From: Variovorax sp. YR216
Lineage (GTDB): Bacteria; Pseudomonadota; Gammaproteobacteria; Burkholderiales; Burkholderiaceae_C
DNA: 64,000 bases
NCBI RefSeq assembly: GCF_900107745.1
Contig: NZ_FNRO01000021.1
Span: 41,156 to 105,155 of the forward strand
Reading direction: 5' to 3'
Shown in pieces: positions 42,824 to 51,522 of the stretch (its first letter is position 1; the number at the start of each line of letters is the position of its first letter). A model generated the notes under the pieces. That model was not told where the DNA came from. It did not search any database and was given only the letters and a program-made list of their open reading frames with translations. The position numbers were made by a program, and so were the translations under genes.

Positions 42824-43996
42824 ATGAATCTCGAATTCGACCCTATCCAGGTGGCCTTCCGTGAAGAGGTGCGCGCCTTCATCCGCGACAACCTGCCGGA
42901 CGAGATCCGCGAGCGCCTGCGCCGCGGCCACGCCCCGCGCAAGCAGGATTCGGTGACCTGGCAGCGGCTGCTCAACACCCGCGGCTGGGCCGCGCCGCAC
43001 TGGCCCAGGGAATACGGCGGCGCCGGCCTGGATGTCGCGCGGCGGCTGATCCTCATCGACGAGCTCTACCGTGCGCCGGCGCCGCAGCCGATCGGCTTCA
43101 ACATCAACATGCTGGGCACGGTGCTGCTGCGCTATGGCACGGAAGAGCAGAAGCGCTTCTTCCTTCCGAAGCTCACGAACCTGGACCTCTGGTTCTGCCA
43201 GGGCTTCTCGGAGCCGGGCTCGGGCTCCGATCTTGCATCGCTGCGCACGCGCGCCGAGCGCCAGGGCGATCACTACCTCGTCAACGGCCAGAAGATCTGG
43301 ACCACCAACGCGCATGTCGCGGACTGGATGTTCGCGCTGGTGCGCACCGAGCAGGCGGCGCGCAAGCAGGACGGCATCTCCTTCCTGCTGATCGACATGA
43401 AGAGCCCGGGCATCACGGTGCGCCCCATCGTGTCCATCGACGGGCAGCACCATCTCAACGAGGTCTTCCTCGACGATGTGAAGGTGCCGGTCGGCAACTT
43501 GGTGGGCGAGGAGGGCCGTGGCTGGGACTGCGCCAAGTACCTGCTGGTGAGTGAGCGGGTGTCTGTTGCCAGCGTGGGTCAGTGCTGGGAGCGGCTGGAC
43601 TATGCGCGCGAACTCGCCGGTCGCCAGAAGTCGGGCGGCCAGCGCCTCGTCGACGAACCGAAGTTCGCCGCCGAGCTCGCGGTGCTCGGCGCGGAGGTGC
43701 GGGCGCTCGAACTCACCGCATGGCGCTTCCTGCTCGATCCCGACATCGACCGCACGCAGCCGGGATTCGCGTCGGTGCTCAAGCTCAAGGGCTCGGAGCT
43801 GATCCAGGAGATCACCGCGCTGCTCGCGCGCGTGTCCGGCCCTTCGGGGCTGGAGCGACGCGCCAGCGACGGCGAGGCCGCGCAGCACGCGGATGCGGCC
43901 ACCGTGTCGCGCTACTTCTTCCATCGCGCGACCTCGATCTATGGCGGATCGAGCGAAGTGCAGAAGGACATCCTGGCCAAGACCCTCCTGGGCTGA
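42824..43996 (+). CDS. Acyl-CoA dehydrogenase, alpha-type subunit of second heteromeric pair
   Basis: A 390-residue ACAD closely resembling that at 18164: SEPGSGSDLASLRTRAERQG and NGQKIWTTNAHVADWMF. The classical Glu position reads TSIYGGSSEVQKD (Gly), while E244 in LLVSERVSVA aligns with the isovaleryl-CoA dehydrogenase-type base. It is followed 5 bases on by the beta-type gene, so an alpha2beta2 enzyme is likely. Presence of two such pairs suggests two dehydrogenation steps on bulky thioesters, as in stepwise sterol side-chain shortening. Start ATG 42824. Confidence 0.87.
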   Translation: MNLEFDPIQVAFREEVRAFIRDNLPDEIRERLRRGHAPRKQDSVTWQRLLNTRGWAAPHWPREYGGAGLDVARRLILIDELYRAPAPQPIGFNINMLGTVLLRYGTEEQKRFFLPKLTNLDLWFCQGFSEPGSGSDLASLRTRAERQGDHYLVNGQKIWTTNAHVADWMFALVRTEQAARKQDGISFLLIDMKSPGITVRPIVSIDGQHHLNEVFLDDVKVPVGNLVGEEGRGWDCAKYLLVSERVSVASVGQCWERLDYARELAGRQKSGGQRLVDEPKFAAELAVLGAEVRALELTAWRFLLDPDIDRTQPGFASVLKLKGSELIQEITALLARVSGPSGLERRASDGEAAQHADAATVSRYFFHRATSIYGGSSEVQKDILAKTLLG

Positions 43997-44001
43997 CTCT
44001 C

Positions 44002-45138
44002 ATGAACTTTCAATTCAGCGAAGAACAACAACTCCTGTCGGAGAGCCTGTCGCGGCTGCTCGGCGACCGGTACGGTTTCGAGCAGCGGCGCGAGATCGCC
44101 GCGTCGGCGGAAGGCTGGAGCCCGGAAGTCTGGCGGCAGCTCGCGGAACTGGGCGTGCTCGCGCTCGGCATTCCGGAGTCGTACGGCGGCCTGGGTGGCG
44201 CGGTCGCCGACCGTCTGCCGGTGTTGCAGGCATTGGGCCGTGCGCTGGCGCTGGAGCCCTTCATGGCGTCGTGCGTGCTCGGTGCCACGGCCGTGCTGGC
44301 AACTGGCAGCAATGCACAGAAGGACGCGTTGCTGCCTGCCCTGGCAAGCGGCGAGCTTCGGCTCGCCTGGGCCCACGAGGAAAGTGGCGAGCGCCACAAC
44401 CCGATGTGGGTGGAAACACGTGCCGCGCGCAACGGCGAAGGCTGGCGGCTCGATGGCAGCAAGCCGCTGGTGCTGCACGCGAACGCGGCAGGCCGGCTGG
44501 TGGTGAGCGCGCGCGTCGCGGGGCAGGGCGATGCGGCAGAGGGCCTTGCGCTCTTCCTGGTCGATCCGAAGGCCGCCGGTGTGACGTTGCGACACTTCCG
44601 CCTCATCGACGACACGCCTGCCGCGGAACTGACGCTGCGAGGCGCAACGGCCGAGCCGTTGGGCGATGTGGGCGACGGCGCGCTTCAGCTCGCGGCGATC
44701 CGCGCGGCGCTGGATGCAGGCACCGCGGCCGCATGTGCGGGCATGGTCGGGGCGATGGAGTCCGCCCTCGAACTCACGACCGGCTACGTGAACACGCGCA
44801 AGCAGTTTGGCCGGCTGATCGGCGAATACCAGGCGCTTCGCCATCGTGTCGCCGAGATGAGCGTGAGCCTGGAAGTCGCGCGCAGCATGGCGATGGCGGC
44901 GGCCGTCGCCGCCGATCGTGCCGGCACGCTCGAGGCCTCGATCGAGCTGATGCGCGCCAAGCTGGTGATCGGCCGGCAGGCCCGACTGCTCGGCCATGCG
45001 GCCATCCAGTCGCACGGCGGCATCGGCATGACGGAGGAGTACGCCGTGGGCCACTGCCTACGCCGCATCCATGTGCTGGACCAGCTCTTCGGCGACGTCG
45101 ACGCGCAGGCTGCGCGGCTGGCGTGCATCGGCGCTTGA
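44002..45138 (+). CDS. Acyl-CoA dehydrogenase, beta-type subunit of second heteromeric pair
   Basis: A 378-residue divergent ACAD, paralogous to 19365-20501 along its whole length (IPESYGGLGGAVADR, YVNTRKQFGRLIGEYQALRH, SHGGIGMTEEYAVGHCLRR). It lacks the Y-E-G-T-S-x-I-Q segment at the C-terminus and so the usual catalytic Glu and part of the FAD clasp. It most likely completes the site of the alpha subunit upstream. The ribosome site is poor, so translation may depend on coupling across the 5-base gap. Confidence 0.86.
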   Translation: MNFQFSEEQQLLSESLSRLLGDRYGFEQRREIAASAEGWSPEVWRQLAELGVLALGIPESYGGLGGAVADRLPVLQALGRALALEPFMASCVLGATAVLATGSNAQKDALLPALASGELRLAWAHEESGERHNPMWVETRAARNGEGWRLDGSKPLVLHANAAGRLVVSARVAGQGDAAEGLALFLVDPKAAGVTLRHFRLIDDTPAAELTLRGATAEPLGDVGDGALQLAAIRAALDAGTAAACAGMVGAMESALELTTGYVNTRKQFGRLIGEYQALRHRVAEMSVSLEVARSMAMAAAVAADRAGTLEASIELMRAKLVIGRQARLLGHAAIQSHGGIGMTEEYAVGHCLRRIHVLDQLFGDVDAQAARLACIGA

Positions 45139-45163
45139 CCACGAAGCAGGAGACCTCCGGACC

Positions 45164-46714
45164 ATGTACCTCACGCTCAGCCTCCAGCGCTCGATGCAAT
45201 TGACGCCGGAGAAGACCGCGACCATCTGCGGCCAGCGCCGGCACAGCTTCAGGGAATACGGCGAGCGCGTCGGCCGGCTGGCCGGCGCGCTGCGCGCACT
45301 GGGCGTGCAGGAGAACGATCGCGTCGGCCTCCTGTCGCTGAACTCGGACCGCTTCCTCGAATGCATCATGGGCGTGTGGTGGGCCGGCGGCGTGCTCAAT
45401 CCGGTGAACATCCGCTGGAGCGTTCCCGAGATCGTCTATTCGCTCGACGACTGCGACACGCGCGTGCTGATCGTCGATGACGCCTTCGCCGCGATGGCGC
45501 CGAAGATCCGGGCGAGGGCTCGGCATGCGCCGCTGCTCATCTACGCGGGCGATGGCCCGGCGCCCGAGGGCATGCTCTGCTACGAGGCGCTGGTCGACAA
45601 GGCCGCATTCGCAGAGGACGCCGGCCGCGGCGGCAACGACCTGGCCTGCATCATGTACACGGGCGGCACCACGGGGCATCCCAAGGGTGTCATGCAGTCG
45701 CACCTCAACCTGTGGTCGGCCGCGATCCAGCGCCTGGCGGAAACGCCCATCCTGCGCGGCAGCACCACCTTGCATGTGGTGCCGCTCTTCCACATCGCCG
45801 GGCTGGGGCGCGTGGTGATGCAATCCCTCGCGGGTGAATGCCAGGCGGTGCTGCCGGGTTTCGATCCGCTGGAGGTGCTCCGGATCATCGAGCGCGAGCG
45901 CATCACCGACACCGTGATGGTGCCCACGATGATCCAGGCGGTGCTGAATCACCCGGCGTTCGACGAATACGACCTCGGCAGCTTCAAGCGCCTGGGCTAC
46001 GGGGCTTCGCCGAGCGCCAGCGTGATGGTCGAGCAGGCGGTGCGGAAGCTCCCGCACGTGGAGCTTTCGCATGCCTACGGATTGACGGAAGCGTGCCCGG
46101 TGATCTCCGCGAGCGGACCGGCCAACCACGGCGAGGCCGCGCGCAAGAGCGGCTTGTCGCGTTCGGTGGGCCAGCCCGCCTTCGCGGTGCTGGTGCGGAT
46201 CGTGGACCCGCAGGGCCGCGAAGTGCCGCGCGGCGTGGTGGGCGAGATCACCGCGCGCGGGCCCAACATCATGCTCGGTTACTGGAACAAGCCCGAGGAG
46301 ACCGCGAAGGCGCTGCGCGACGGTTGGCTCTACACGGGCGACGGCGGCTACATGGATGCCGACGGCAACCTGTACATCGTCGACCGCATCAAGGACATGA
46401 TCGTGAGCGGGGGCGAGAACGTCTATTCGGCCGAGGTGGAGAACGCCATCGCCCAGCACCCGGCGGTCGCGATGTGCGCCGTGATCGGCGTTCCGCACGA
46501 GAGGTGGGGCGAGGCGGTGCATGCGATTGTGGTGAGCAGGCCCGGCGCCGAAGTCGACGAGGAGGCTGTGCGGTCGCACTGCCGTGAACTGATCGCCAGC
46601 TACAAGTGCCCCAAGAGCGTGGAGTTTCGCGACGCGCTGCCGCTGTCGAGCGCCGGCAAGATCCTCAAGCGCGACCTGCGCGAACCCTACTGGCCGGATC
46701 GGGCAGCGACATGA
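45164..46714 (+). CDS. AMP-dependent acyl-CoA synthetase
   Basis: A 516-residue ANL ligase. Motifs: CIMYTGGTTGHPKGVMQSH (P-loop), HAYGLTEACPVIS (A5), GWLYTGDGGYMDADGNLYIV (A7), DRIKDMIVSGGENVYSAEVE (A8) and catalytic Lys in LSSAGKILKRD. Typical length and spacing of medium-chain or 4-chlorobenzoate/long-chain-like ligases. Its stop overlaps the next gene by 4 bases. It is the second AMP-forming ligase of the 36493-48686 run and the fourth of the window, which suggests re-activation of an acid formed midway (for instance after hydrolysis by the neighbouring MBL protein). Confidence 0.88.
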   Translation: MYLTLSLQRSMQLTPEKTATICGQRRHSFREYGERVGRLAGALRALGVQENDRVGLLSLNSDRFLECIMGVWWAGGVLNPVNIRWSVPEIVYSLDDCDTRVLIVDDAFAAMAPKIRARARHAPLLIYAGDGPAPEGMLCYEALVDKAAFAEDAGRGGNDLACIMYTGGTTGHPKGVMQSHLNLWSAAIQRLAETPILRGSTTLHVVPLFHIAGLGRVVMQSLAGECQAVLPGFDPLEVLRIIERERITDTVMVPTMIQAVLNHPAFDEYDLGSFKRLGYGASPSASVMVEQAVRKLPHVELSHAYGLTEACPVISASGPANHGEAARKSGLSRSVGQPAFAVLVRIVDPQGREVPRGVVGEITARGPNIMLGYWNKPEETAKALRDGWLYTGDGGYMDADGNLYIVDRIKDMIVSGGENVYSAEVENAIAQHPAVAMCAVIGVPHERWGEAVHAIVVSRPGAEVDEEAVRSHCRELIASYKCPKSVEFRDALPLSSAGKILKRDLREPYWPDRAAT

Positions 46715-47805
46715 GCGAGGCTTGCATGCAGGAGCGCGCGGTATCGCGCGCCGGCACCCTTCGCTTCCCGTGCGGCGAGGCACCCGCGCCGGGCGAAGCG
46801 AGGGAGGTGGCGCCGGGCGTGCTGTGGCAACGCGTGCCGCTGCCCAACGGGCAGTTCATCAACGCGTGGGCGCTGCGCGATGGCGAAGGCTGGACGGTGG
46901 TCGACACCGGCATGTGGAACGAGCGCGCCATCGAAGTCTGGCGCCAGCTCCTTGCCGTCGATGGGCCGCTGGGTGGCCGCCCGGTGACGCGCGTGATCGG
47001 CACCCACCTGCACGCCGACCATGTCGGCATGGCCGGCTGGCTGTGCGAGGCGTTCGATTGCGGACTGTGGATGACCCGCAGCGAGTACCACCAGGCCCGG
47101 CAGCTTCAGCAGAGGAGCGGCCGCCCGATGCCGGGGCCGGATCTGGCCTTCTATGCGCGCGCCGGCTGGGACGACGAGGCGCTTCGTGCACTGCGCCCCA
47201 TGGGCATGAACATGTCGCCTCTGCCTGCGCGCTGCCGGCACATCGGGGACGGCGAGCGCATCCGCATCGGCCGCGACGACTGGCAGGTGCTGGTCGGCAA
47301 CGGGCATTCGCCGGAACACGCCTGCCTGTACTGCGCGGAGCGCGGCCTGTTCATCTCGGGGGACCAGGTCCTGCCGCTCATCTCATCCAATGTCTCGGTG
47401 TGGCCTTCGGGGCCCGATGCGAATCCCATGCAGGACTGGCTGGCGTCCATCGGGAAGATCGGGCGCTGCATTCCCGACGATGTGCTGGTGCTTCCCGCGC
47501 ACAACGATCCGTTCCGCGGCCTGCATGCGCGGCTGGAGCAATTGGCCCGCAAGCGCCACCGGGCCCTCGACCAGTTGCGCGACGCGCTCTCGCAGACGGA
47601 CATGCGCGCGGTCGATGCCTTCGGGACCCTGTTCGGGCGCAAGGACTTCGACAACGTATTCGTGCAGCGGCTCGCCACGGGCGAGGCGTTGGCATACCTC
47701 GGCTACCTCGTCCGGAACGGCGAGGTGGTCTTGCGCACCGATGTCCGCGGTGTCTGCTGGTACAGGCTCTCCCACCAAGGTGCATCACGGAGACGGGACG
47801 CATGA
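46711..47805 (+). CDS. MBL-fold metallohydrolase
   Basis: A 364-residue cytoplasmic metallo-beta-lactamase-fold protein; no signal peptide. The zinc motif is T98-H-L-H-A-D-H104, further ligands are seen in GNGHSPEH and ISGDQVLP and near VLPAHNDPF. The C-terminal helical part (about 270-364) is like that of MBL proteins annotated as thioesterases or lactonases in fatty-acid operons. It is coupled at both ends by ATGA overlaps to a CoA ligase and a crotonase, so hydrolysis of a CoA thioester or lactone in the same pathway is plausible. The substrate is unknown. Confidence 0.82.
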   Translation: MSEACMQERAVSRAGTLRFPCGEAPAPGEAREVAPGVLWQRVPLPNGQFINAWALRDGEGWTVVDTGMWNERAIEVWRQLLAVDGPLGGRPVTRVIGTHLHADHVGMAGWLCEAFDCGLWMTRSEYHQARQLQQRSGRPMPGPDLAFYARAGWDDEALRALRPMGMNMSPLPARCRHIGDGERIRIGRDDWQVLVGNGHSPEHACLYCAERGLFISGDQVLPLISSNVSVWPSGPDANPMQDWLASIGKIGRCIPDDVLVLPAHNDPFRGLHARLEQLARKRHRALDQLRDALSQTDMRAVDAFGTLFGRKDFDNVFVQRLATGEALAYLGYLVRNGEVVLRTDVRGVCWYRLSHQGASRRRDA

Positions 47806-48686
47806 CAACCGACACTACCCTCGAATTGCGCGAAGCACGGCTTCGCATCGGCAGTGACGGCGTGGCCGAGTTCTCGCACCAGCGGCCCGAGGCGCGCAAC
47901 GCGCTGAGCATGGCGATGCGGGAGGACTACCAGGACCTGCTGGCGCGCGTCGAGAACGACCGGTCGATCCGGGCGCTCGTCATCACCGGCTCGGGCGGCA
48001 GCTTCTGCGCGGGCGGCGACGTGAAGGGCATGGCCCACATGCACGCGTCCGGATCGGAGGATGCGGGGCTCGCCGCGCAGGCCCGCAGCCGCATTGCGGC
48101 GGACCAGCATCGCTGGCTGGACCGCCTGCGTTCGCTCGATGTCCCGGTGATTGCCGCGGTGGACGGCCCCGCCTTCGGCGCCGGTGCGTCGCTCGCGCTC
48201 ATGGCTGACTTCGTGCTGACCTCCACGCGCGCCAGCTTCTGCATGGTGTTCGCGCGGATGGGCATGGTGCCCGACTTCGGCGCGTTCCACACCTTGCCCC
48301 GGCTTGTCGGACTGGCCAAGGCGAAGGAACTCATGATGACGGCACGTCGCGTCGATGCACACGAGGCCGCAGCACTCGGCATCGCCTATGCCGTGCACGA
48401 GCCGCAGCAACTGCTCGAAGAGGCGCACCGGCTGGCGGCGCGATTGGCGAGCGGCCCGCGCGACGCGTTGGGAATGATCAAGAACTCGCTGAACCGCAGC
48501 TTCGAGAACGACTACCGCACCATGGCCGAGATCGAGGCGCACCAGCAGGCGGTTGCGATGTCGCTTCCCTACCATACCGACGCGGTGCAGCGCTTCATCC
48601 GCAAGCAGCCGCTGGCCTACGACTGGGACAGGGTGGGCGAACCTACCCGCCGAGAAGCGCTGCAGCCACATCCTTCAGCGCCTTGA
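47802..48686 (+). CDS. Enoyl-CoA hydratase/isomerase family protein (isomerase-like active site)
   Basis: A 294-residue crotonase-fold protein. Oxyanion-hole segments: SFCAGGDVKGM and PAFGAGASLAL. Both hydratase Glu positions are changed (S130 and F150 by alignment), while D158 lies in RMGMVPDFGAF, the arrangement of PaaG-type and other enoyl-CoA isomerases with an Asp in the P-D-x-G loop. Double-bond or epoxide isomerisation is thus likelier than hydration. It overlaps the MBL gene by 4 bases upstream and its 3' end overlaps the convergent IclR gene by 44 bases. Last gene of the run starting at 36493. Confidence 0.83.
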   Translation: MTTDTTLELREARLRIGSDGVAEFSHQRPEARNALSMAMREDYQDLLARVENDRSIRALVITGSGGSFCAGGDVKGMAHMHASGSEDAGLAAQARSRIAADQHRWLDRLRSLDVPVIAAVDGPAFGAGASLALMADFVLTSTRASFCMVFARMGMVPDFGAFHTLPRLVGLAKAKELMMTARRVDAHEAAALGIAYAVHEPQQLLEEAHRLAARLASGPRDALGMIKNSLNRSFENDYRTMAEIEAHQQAVAMSLPYHTDAVQRFIRKQPLAYDWDRVGEPTRREALQPHPSAP

Positions 48687-49380
48687 GATAGTTGTCCCGG
48701 CTGCGTTCCATGCGTTCGGTCGGGCCCGCGAGCGCGAGGCCGACGGGCAGTTCGCCGATCCAGCCTGCGACAGCGAGGCCGTCGACGCCCTCGGTGCCTT
48801 CGCCTTGCGCATCGGTCCATCCCTGCTCGCGGCCCTTGGTCACGGCGTTGCGGAAGCGCTTCGGGTCGGTGATGGTGCGCGCGGTGACCGGCTTGAACGT
48901 CATCTTCCCGATCGTCGCGGCAAGTTCCTCATCGGACTGCAGGCCTAGAAGTGCCTTGCCGAGTGCCGAGGCGTGCAGGCTCACCCGGTCGCCAACCTCG
49001 ACCACGTAGCGCAGCGGTTGCCGGCTGGCCTGCGCCGCTACCACCTTCGCCGCGTCGTTGTCGAGCACGCCGAAGAAGGCGCTTTCGCCGGTCTTCTCCG
49101 CGAGCTGTTCCACCGCTTCGCGGGCGACCGATGACAACGGATCGTTCTCGCTGATCTGCTGGGCGGTCTCCCACAGCCGCGCGGTCGGGTAGTAGCGCAA
49201 GGTGCGCGGCGTGCGCATGAGATAGCCGACCGCATGCAGCGTATGGAGCAGGTCCAGGCTGCTGCTGGCGGTCAGGTCGAGCAGGCGCGCCATGTCCGAG
49301 TTGGACAGGGGACGCTTCTCGCGGGCGAAGACCTCGAATACGGCAAGGGTGCGCGTCGCGCCGGCGACCAGGGAAGGCAT
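48643..49380 (-). CDS. IclR family transcriptional regulator
   Basis: A 245-residue regulator: N-terminal winged HTH (LSNSDMARLLDLTASSSLDL, about 25-45) and C-terminal effector-binding GAF-like domain (ESAFFGVLDNDAAKVV, ASALGKALLG). Start ATG 49380 has GGAG 8 bases upstream. It lies 64 bases downstream of the CitE-type lyase on the same strand, so it may be the last gene of the minus-strand operon. It is clearly paralogous to the divergent IclR at 55092 (shared MPSL start, RTLAVFEVFARE, LGKALLG, LAGP(T/S)ERM). The two probably answer related ligands. Its 3' end runs 44 bases into the convergent crotonase gene. Confidence 0.9.
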   Translation of the reverse strand: MPSLVAGATRTLAVFEVFAREKRPLSNSDMARLLDLTASSSLDLLHTLHAVGYLMRTPRTLRYYPTARLWETAQQISENDPLSSVAREAVEQLAEKTGESAFFGVLDNDAAKVVAAQASRQPLRYVVEVGDRVSLHASALGKALLGLQSDEELAATIGKMTFKPVTARTITDPKRFRNAVTKGREQGWTDAQGEGTEGVDGLAVAGWIGELPVGLALAGPTERMERSRDNYLKALKDVAAALLGG

Positions 49381-49444
49381 CAGGATTCTCCGAACGAAAC
49401 GCGTAGTGTCTCAATTTCGGCGAAGGGCCGGCCGGCGCGCATCG

Positions 49445-50443
49445 TCACTGCCCCTCGAAGAAGGCGAGGCGCGCCGCTTCGGGAATCGCCATGCCGGTCG
49501 CCCTGGCCTTCTGCAGCACGCCCCAGAAGTAGCGGTAAGTGGCGCGGTCGTGAAGTTCGCCCTGGTACTGGATCGGACCCCAATCTGCCGCCTGCGCCGC
49601 GAGAAGGATCGCCGCGCCGTCGACCACCTCGCGGAAGTCGGGCTGCATCGCCTCCACGATCGGCTGGATCTGCGCGGGGTAGATGCTCCACATGCGCTGG
49701 TAGCCGAACTCCTCGCGGGCGCGTCGCGCGTCGCTGCCAATCACCTCCGCGTCCTTGAGGTTCAGGCAGACGTTGTGCGCCGGGACCACGCCATGGGCCA
49801 GTGCCGCGGCAGTGACTTCGGCCTTGGCGCGCGCGAGCAGGCGGTGCTCGAACTGGCCAGGGCTGCGCATCGCCGATGCGGGGATCGCGCCATGGTGGCC
49901 GCTCACGAAGTCCATCAGGCCGAAGTCGAGCACTTCGAGATGGGGCAGCGCGGCGATCGCATGCACCTCACGCAGCGCGCCGTGGGTCTCGATCAGCGCG
50001 TGGATCGGAACGGGCGTCGTGCGGCCCGCGTTGCGCGCGATGCGTTGAACGAAGGCGATCACCTCGGCTACCTGCGATGCAGTCGTAGCCTTGGGAATGG
50101 TGACGTAGGCCAGGCGCGCGGCTGCGATGCCGACCACGATCTCCACATCCTGCCGCCATGCCGGATGCGAAGGGTCGTGGATGCGAACGCCGAGCCGGCC
50201 GTGGCGGTTCTCGGGTGCGTTGATGCGCTGCGCGACCATGCGTGCATGGGCCTCTTCCTCGCCCGCGCGGGCGCCGTCTTCGCAATCGCAGGTGATGTCG
50301 AAGATGGGGCCGAATTCTTCCTGCAAGGCCAGTGCCTTGAGGATCAGCTTCTCGCTGCCTGCGAAGTGCTCGCAGGCAGCGAGCACGGGGAAGGCCTTCT
50401 CTCCGGAGAAGAGCGCCTGGCTGGGGTGAACAGGATGGGTCAT
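49445..50443 (-). CDS. HpcH/HpaI aldolase-citrate lyase family protein (CitE/malyl-CoA lyase-like)
   Basis: A 332-residue TIM-barrel lyase of the CitE group that cleaves 3-hydroxy-dicarboxylyl-CoA thioesters. Metal- and substrate-binding landmarks are DITCDCEDGARAGEEEAHAR (acidic Mg2+ region), LGVRIHDPSHPAW, HALIETHGALREVHAIAA (the catalytic Glu) and LDFGLMDFVSGHHGA (Asp). The start is ATG 50443, which overlaps the stop of the mesaconyl-CoA hydratase-like gene by 4; a longer in-frame opening upstream merely shadows that gene. In this context beta-methylmalyl-CoA (to propionyl-CoA and glyoxylate) or citramalyl-CoA is the expected substrate. Substrate choice is inferred from the neighbour, not from residues. 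Confidence 0.82.
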   Translation of the reverse strand: MTHPVHPSQALFSGEKAFPVLAACEHFAGSEKLILKALALQEEFGPIFDITCDCEDGARAGEEEAHARMVAQRINAPENRHGRLGVRIHDPSHPAWRQDVEIVVGIAAARLAYVTIPKATTASQVAEVIAFVQRIARNAGRTTPVPIHALIETHGALREVHAIAALPHLEVLDFGLMDFVSGHHGAIPASAMRSPGQFEHRLLARAKAEVTAAALAHGVVPAHNVCLNLKDAEVIGSDARRAREEFGYQRMWSIYPAQIQPIVEAMQPDFREVVDGAAILLAAQAADWGPIQYQGELHDRATYRYFWGVLQKARATGMAIPEAARLAFFEGQ

Positions 50444-51522
50444 GCGTGTCCTCGTGCGGTGTGTTTCTTGGAGGTCTTGGGAATGGCGACGGTGAAGTCC
50501 AGGTCGAGCACGGTGTGTGCATCGTGTGGCTCGCCGGGTTCGGTGAAGCGGATCTGCGCGGCCGATTCCACGTTCTTGGCGCCGACCATGCGAAGGCGCA
50601 GTCCGCCCACGGGTGCATTGCCGAAGTCGTAGCGCTCGATCACCTGCGTCGCGCAGGAGATGGTGTCGCCCGCAAAGGTGGGCGACACATGGCTGCCGCC
50701 GTTGATGGCAAGGATCGACAGCAAGTTCTCGAAGCCGTCGTAGGCCAGCGCCTTGCAGATGGAGATGATGTGGCCGCCGTACACCAGGCGCCGCTGCATG
50801 GGGCCACGCGCCATCATCGCGGCGTCGAAGTGGGCCTTGGCGGTGTTCTGGTAGAGGCGCGTGGCCAGGCTGTGGTCGCTGTCGTTGATGGTCATCGCGG
50901 CCGGGTGGTCGATGCGCTCGCCGACCGCGTAGTCTTCCCACAGGTCGTTGCAGCCGGTGAACAAGGGAACCTCGGCCGCCCGATCGACGAACGCGCCGAT
51001 CGCGAGTTCGTCGGGCCCGACCTGCGACGCCAATGCCGGCAGCACCGCCTCGCCGCAGGCCGCCGAGGCATCGCGTTTGTGCACCATCACCCAGCGCACC
51101 CAGCCCAGCACTTCGCGGCCATGCTGGTTGCGTGCGGTCGAACGCACGTAGACCACGCCGGTGCGCCGGTTGGAGTTCTCCTTCAGACCGATGATTTCGC
51201 TTTCCACGCTCAGCGTATCGCCATCGAACACCGGCTCGACGAAGCGCAGTTGCGCATAGCCCAGGTTCGCCACCGCGTTGAGCGAGATGTCGGGCACGGT
51301 CTTGCCGAAGGCGGTGTTGAAGACCAGCAGGTCTTCGAGCGGACGGCGCTCGAAGCCCAAGGCCTTCGCGGTGGTGTCCGCGCTGTGCAGGCAGGCGCGG
51401 CTGCCGGTCAGCGCGATGTAGAGGCTCTGGTCCGCAGCAGTAAGTGTGCGCGGCGTGGCATGCACGAAGCGCTGGCCGAGGCGGAAGTCCTCGAAGAAGT
51501 TGCCATTGCGCTGCTTGCTCAT
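50440..51522 (-). CDS. Double-MaoC mesaconyl-CoA hydratase (beta-methylmalyl-CoA dehydratase)-like
   Basis: A 360-residue double hot-dog protein. It matches what I recall of Rhodobacter Mch from the start (GNFFEDFRLGQ, VHATPRTLT) through FGKTVPDISLNA(V/I)ANLGYA, GVVYVRS, WVRWVMVHKRD, and in the second domain TRLYQNTAKAHFD, RRLVYGGHIIS and FAGDTI. Mch reversibly hydrates mesaconyl-C1-CoA to erythro-beta-methylmalyl-CoA. ATG 51522 overlaps the ACAD stop; the CitE-type lyase follows with another 4-base overlap, exactly the next step of the pathway. A general enoyl-CoA hydratase role is the alternative. Confidence 0.82.
   Translation of the reverse strand: MSKQRNGNFFEDFRLGQRFVHATPRTLTAADQSLYIALTGSRACLHSADTTAKALGFERRPLEDLLVFNTAFGKTVPDISLNAVANLGYAQLRFVEPVFDGDTLSVESEIIGLKENSNRRTGVVYVRSTARNQHGREVLGWVRWVMVHKRDASAACGEAVLPALASQVGPDELAIGAFVDRAAEVPLFTGCNDLWEDYAVGERIDHPAAMTINDSDHSLATRLYQNTAKAHFDAAMMARGPMQRRLVYGGHIISICKALAYDGFENLLSILAINGGSHVSPTFAGDTISCATQVIERYDFGNAPVGGLRLRMVGAKNVESAAQIRFTEPGEPHDAHTVLDLDFTVAIPKTSKKHTARGHA

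Noticed and set aside
18164..45138. The two ACAD pairs and repeated ligase/SDR genes as a recent tandem duplication of the whole cluster
   Set aside because: Gene order, motif details and sequences differ throughout, so they are old paralogues, not a recent segmental copy or assembly artefact.
50444..50941. Possible N-terminal extension or fusion upstream of the CitE-type lyase
   Set aside because: It overlaps the mesaconyl-CoA hydratase-like gene in another frame and has an Arg-rich non-protein-like composition; ATG 50443 overlaps the hydratase stop as in the neighbouring gene pair.
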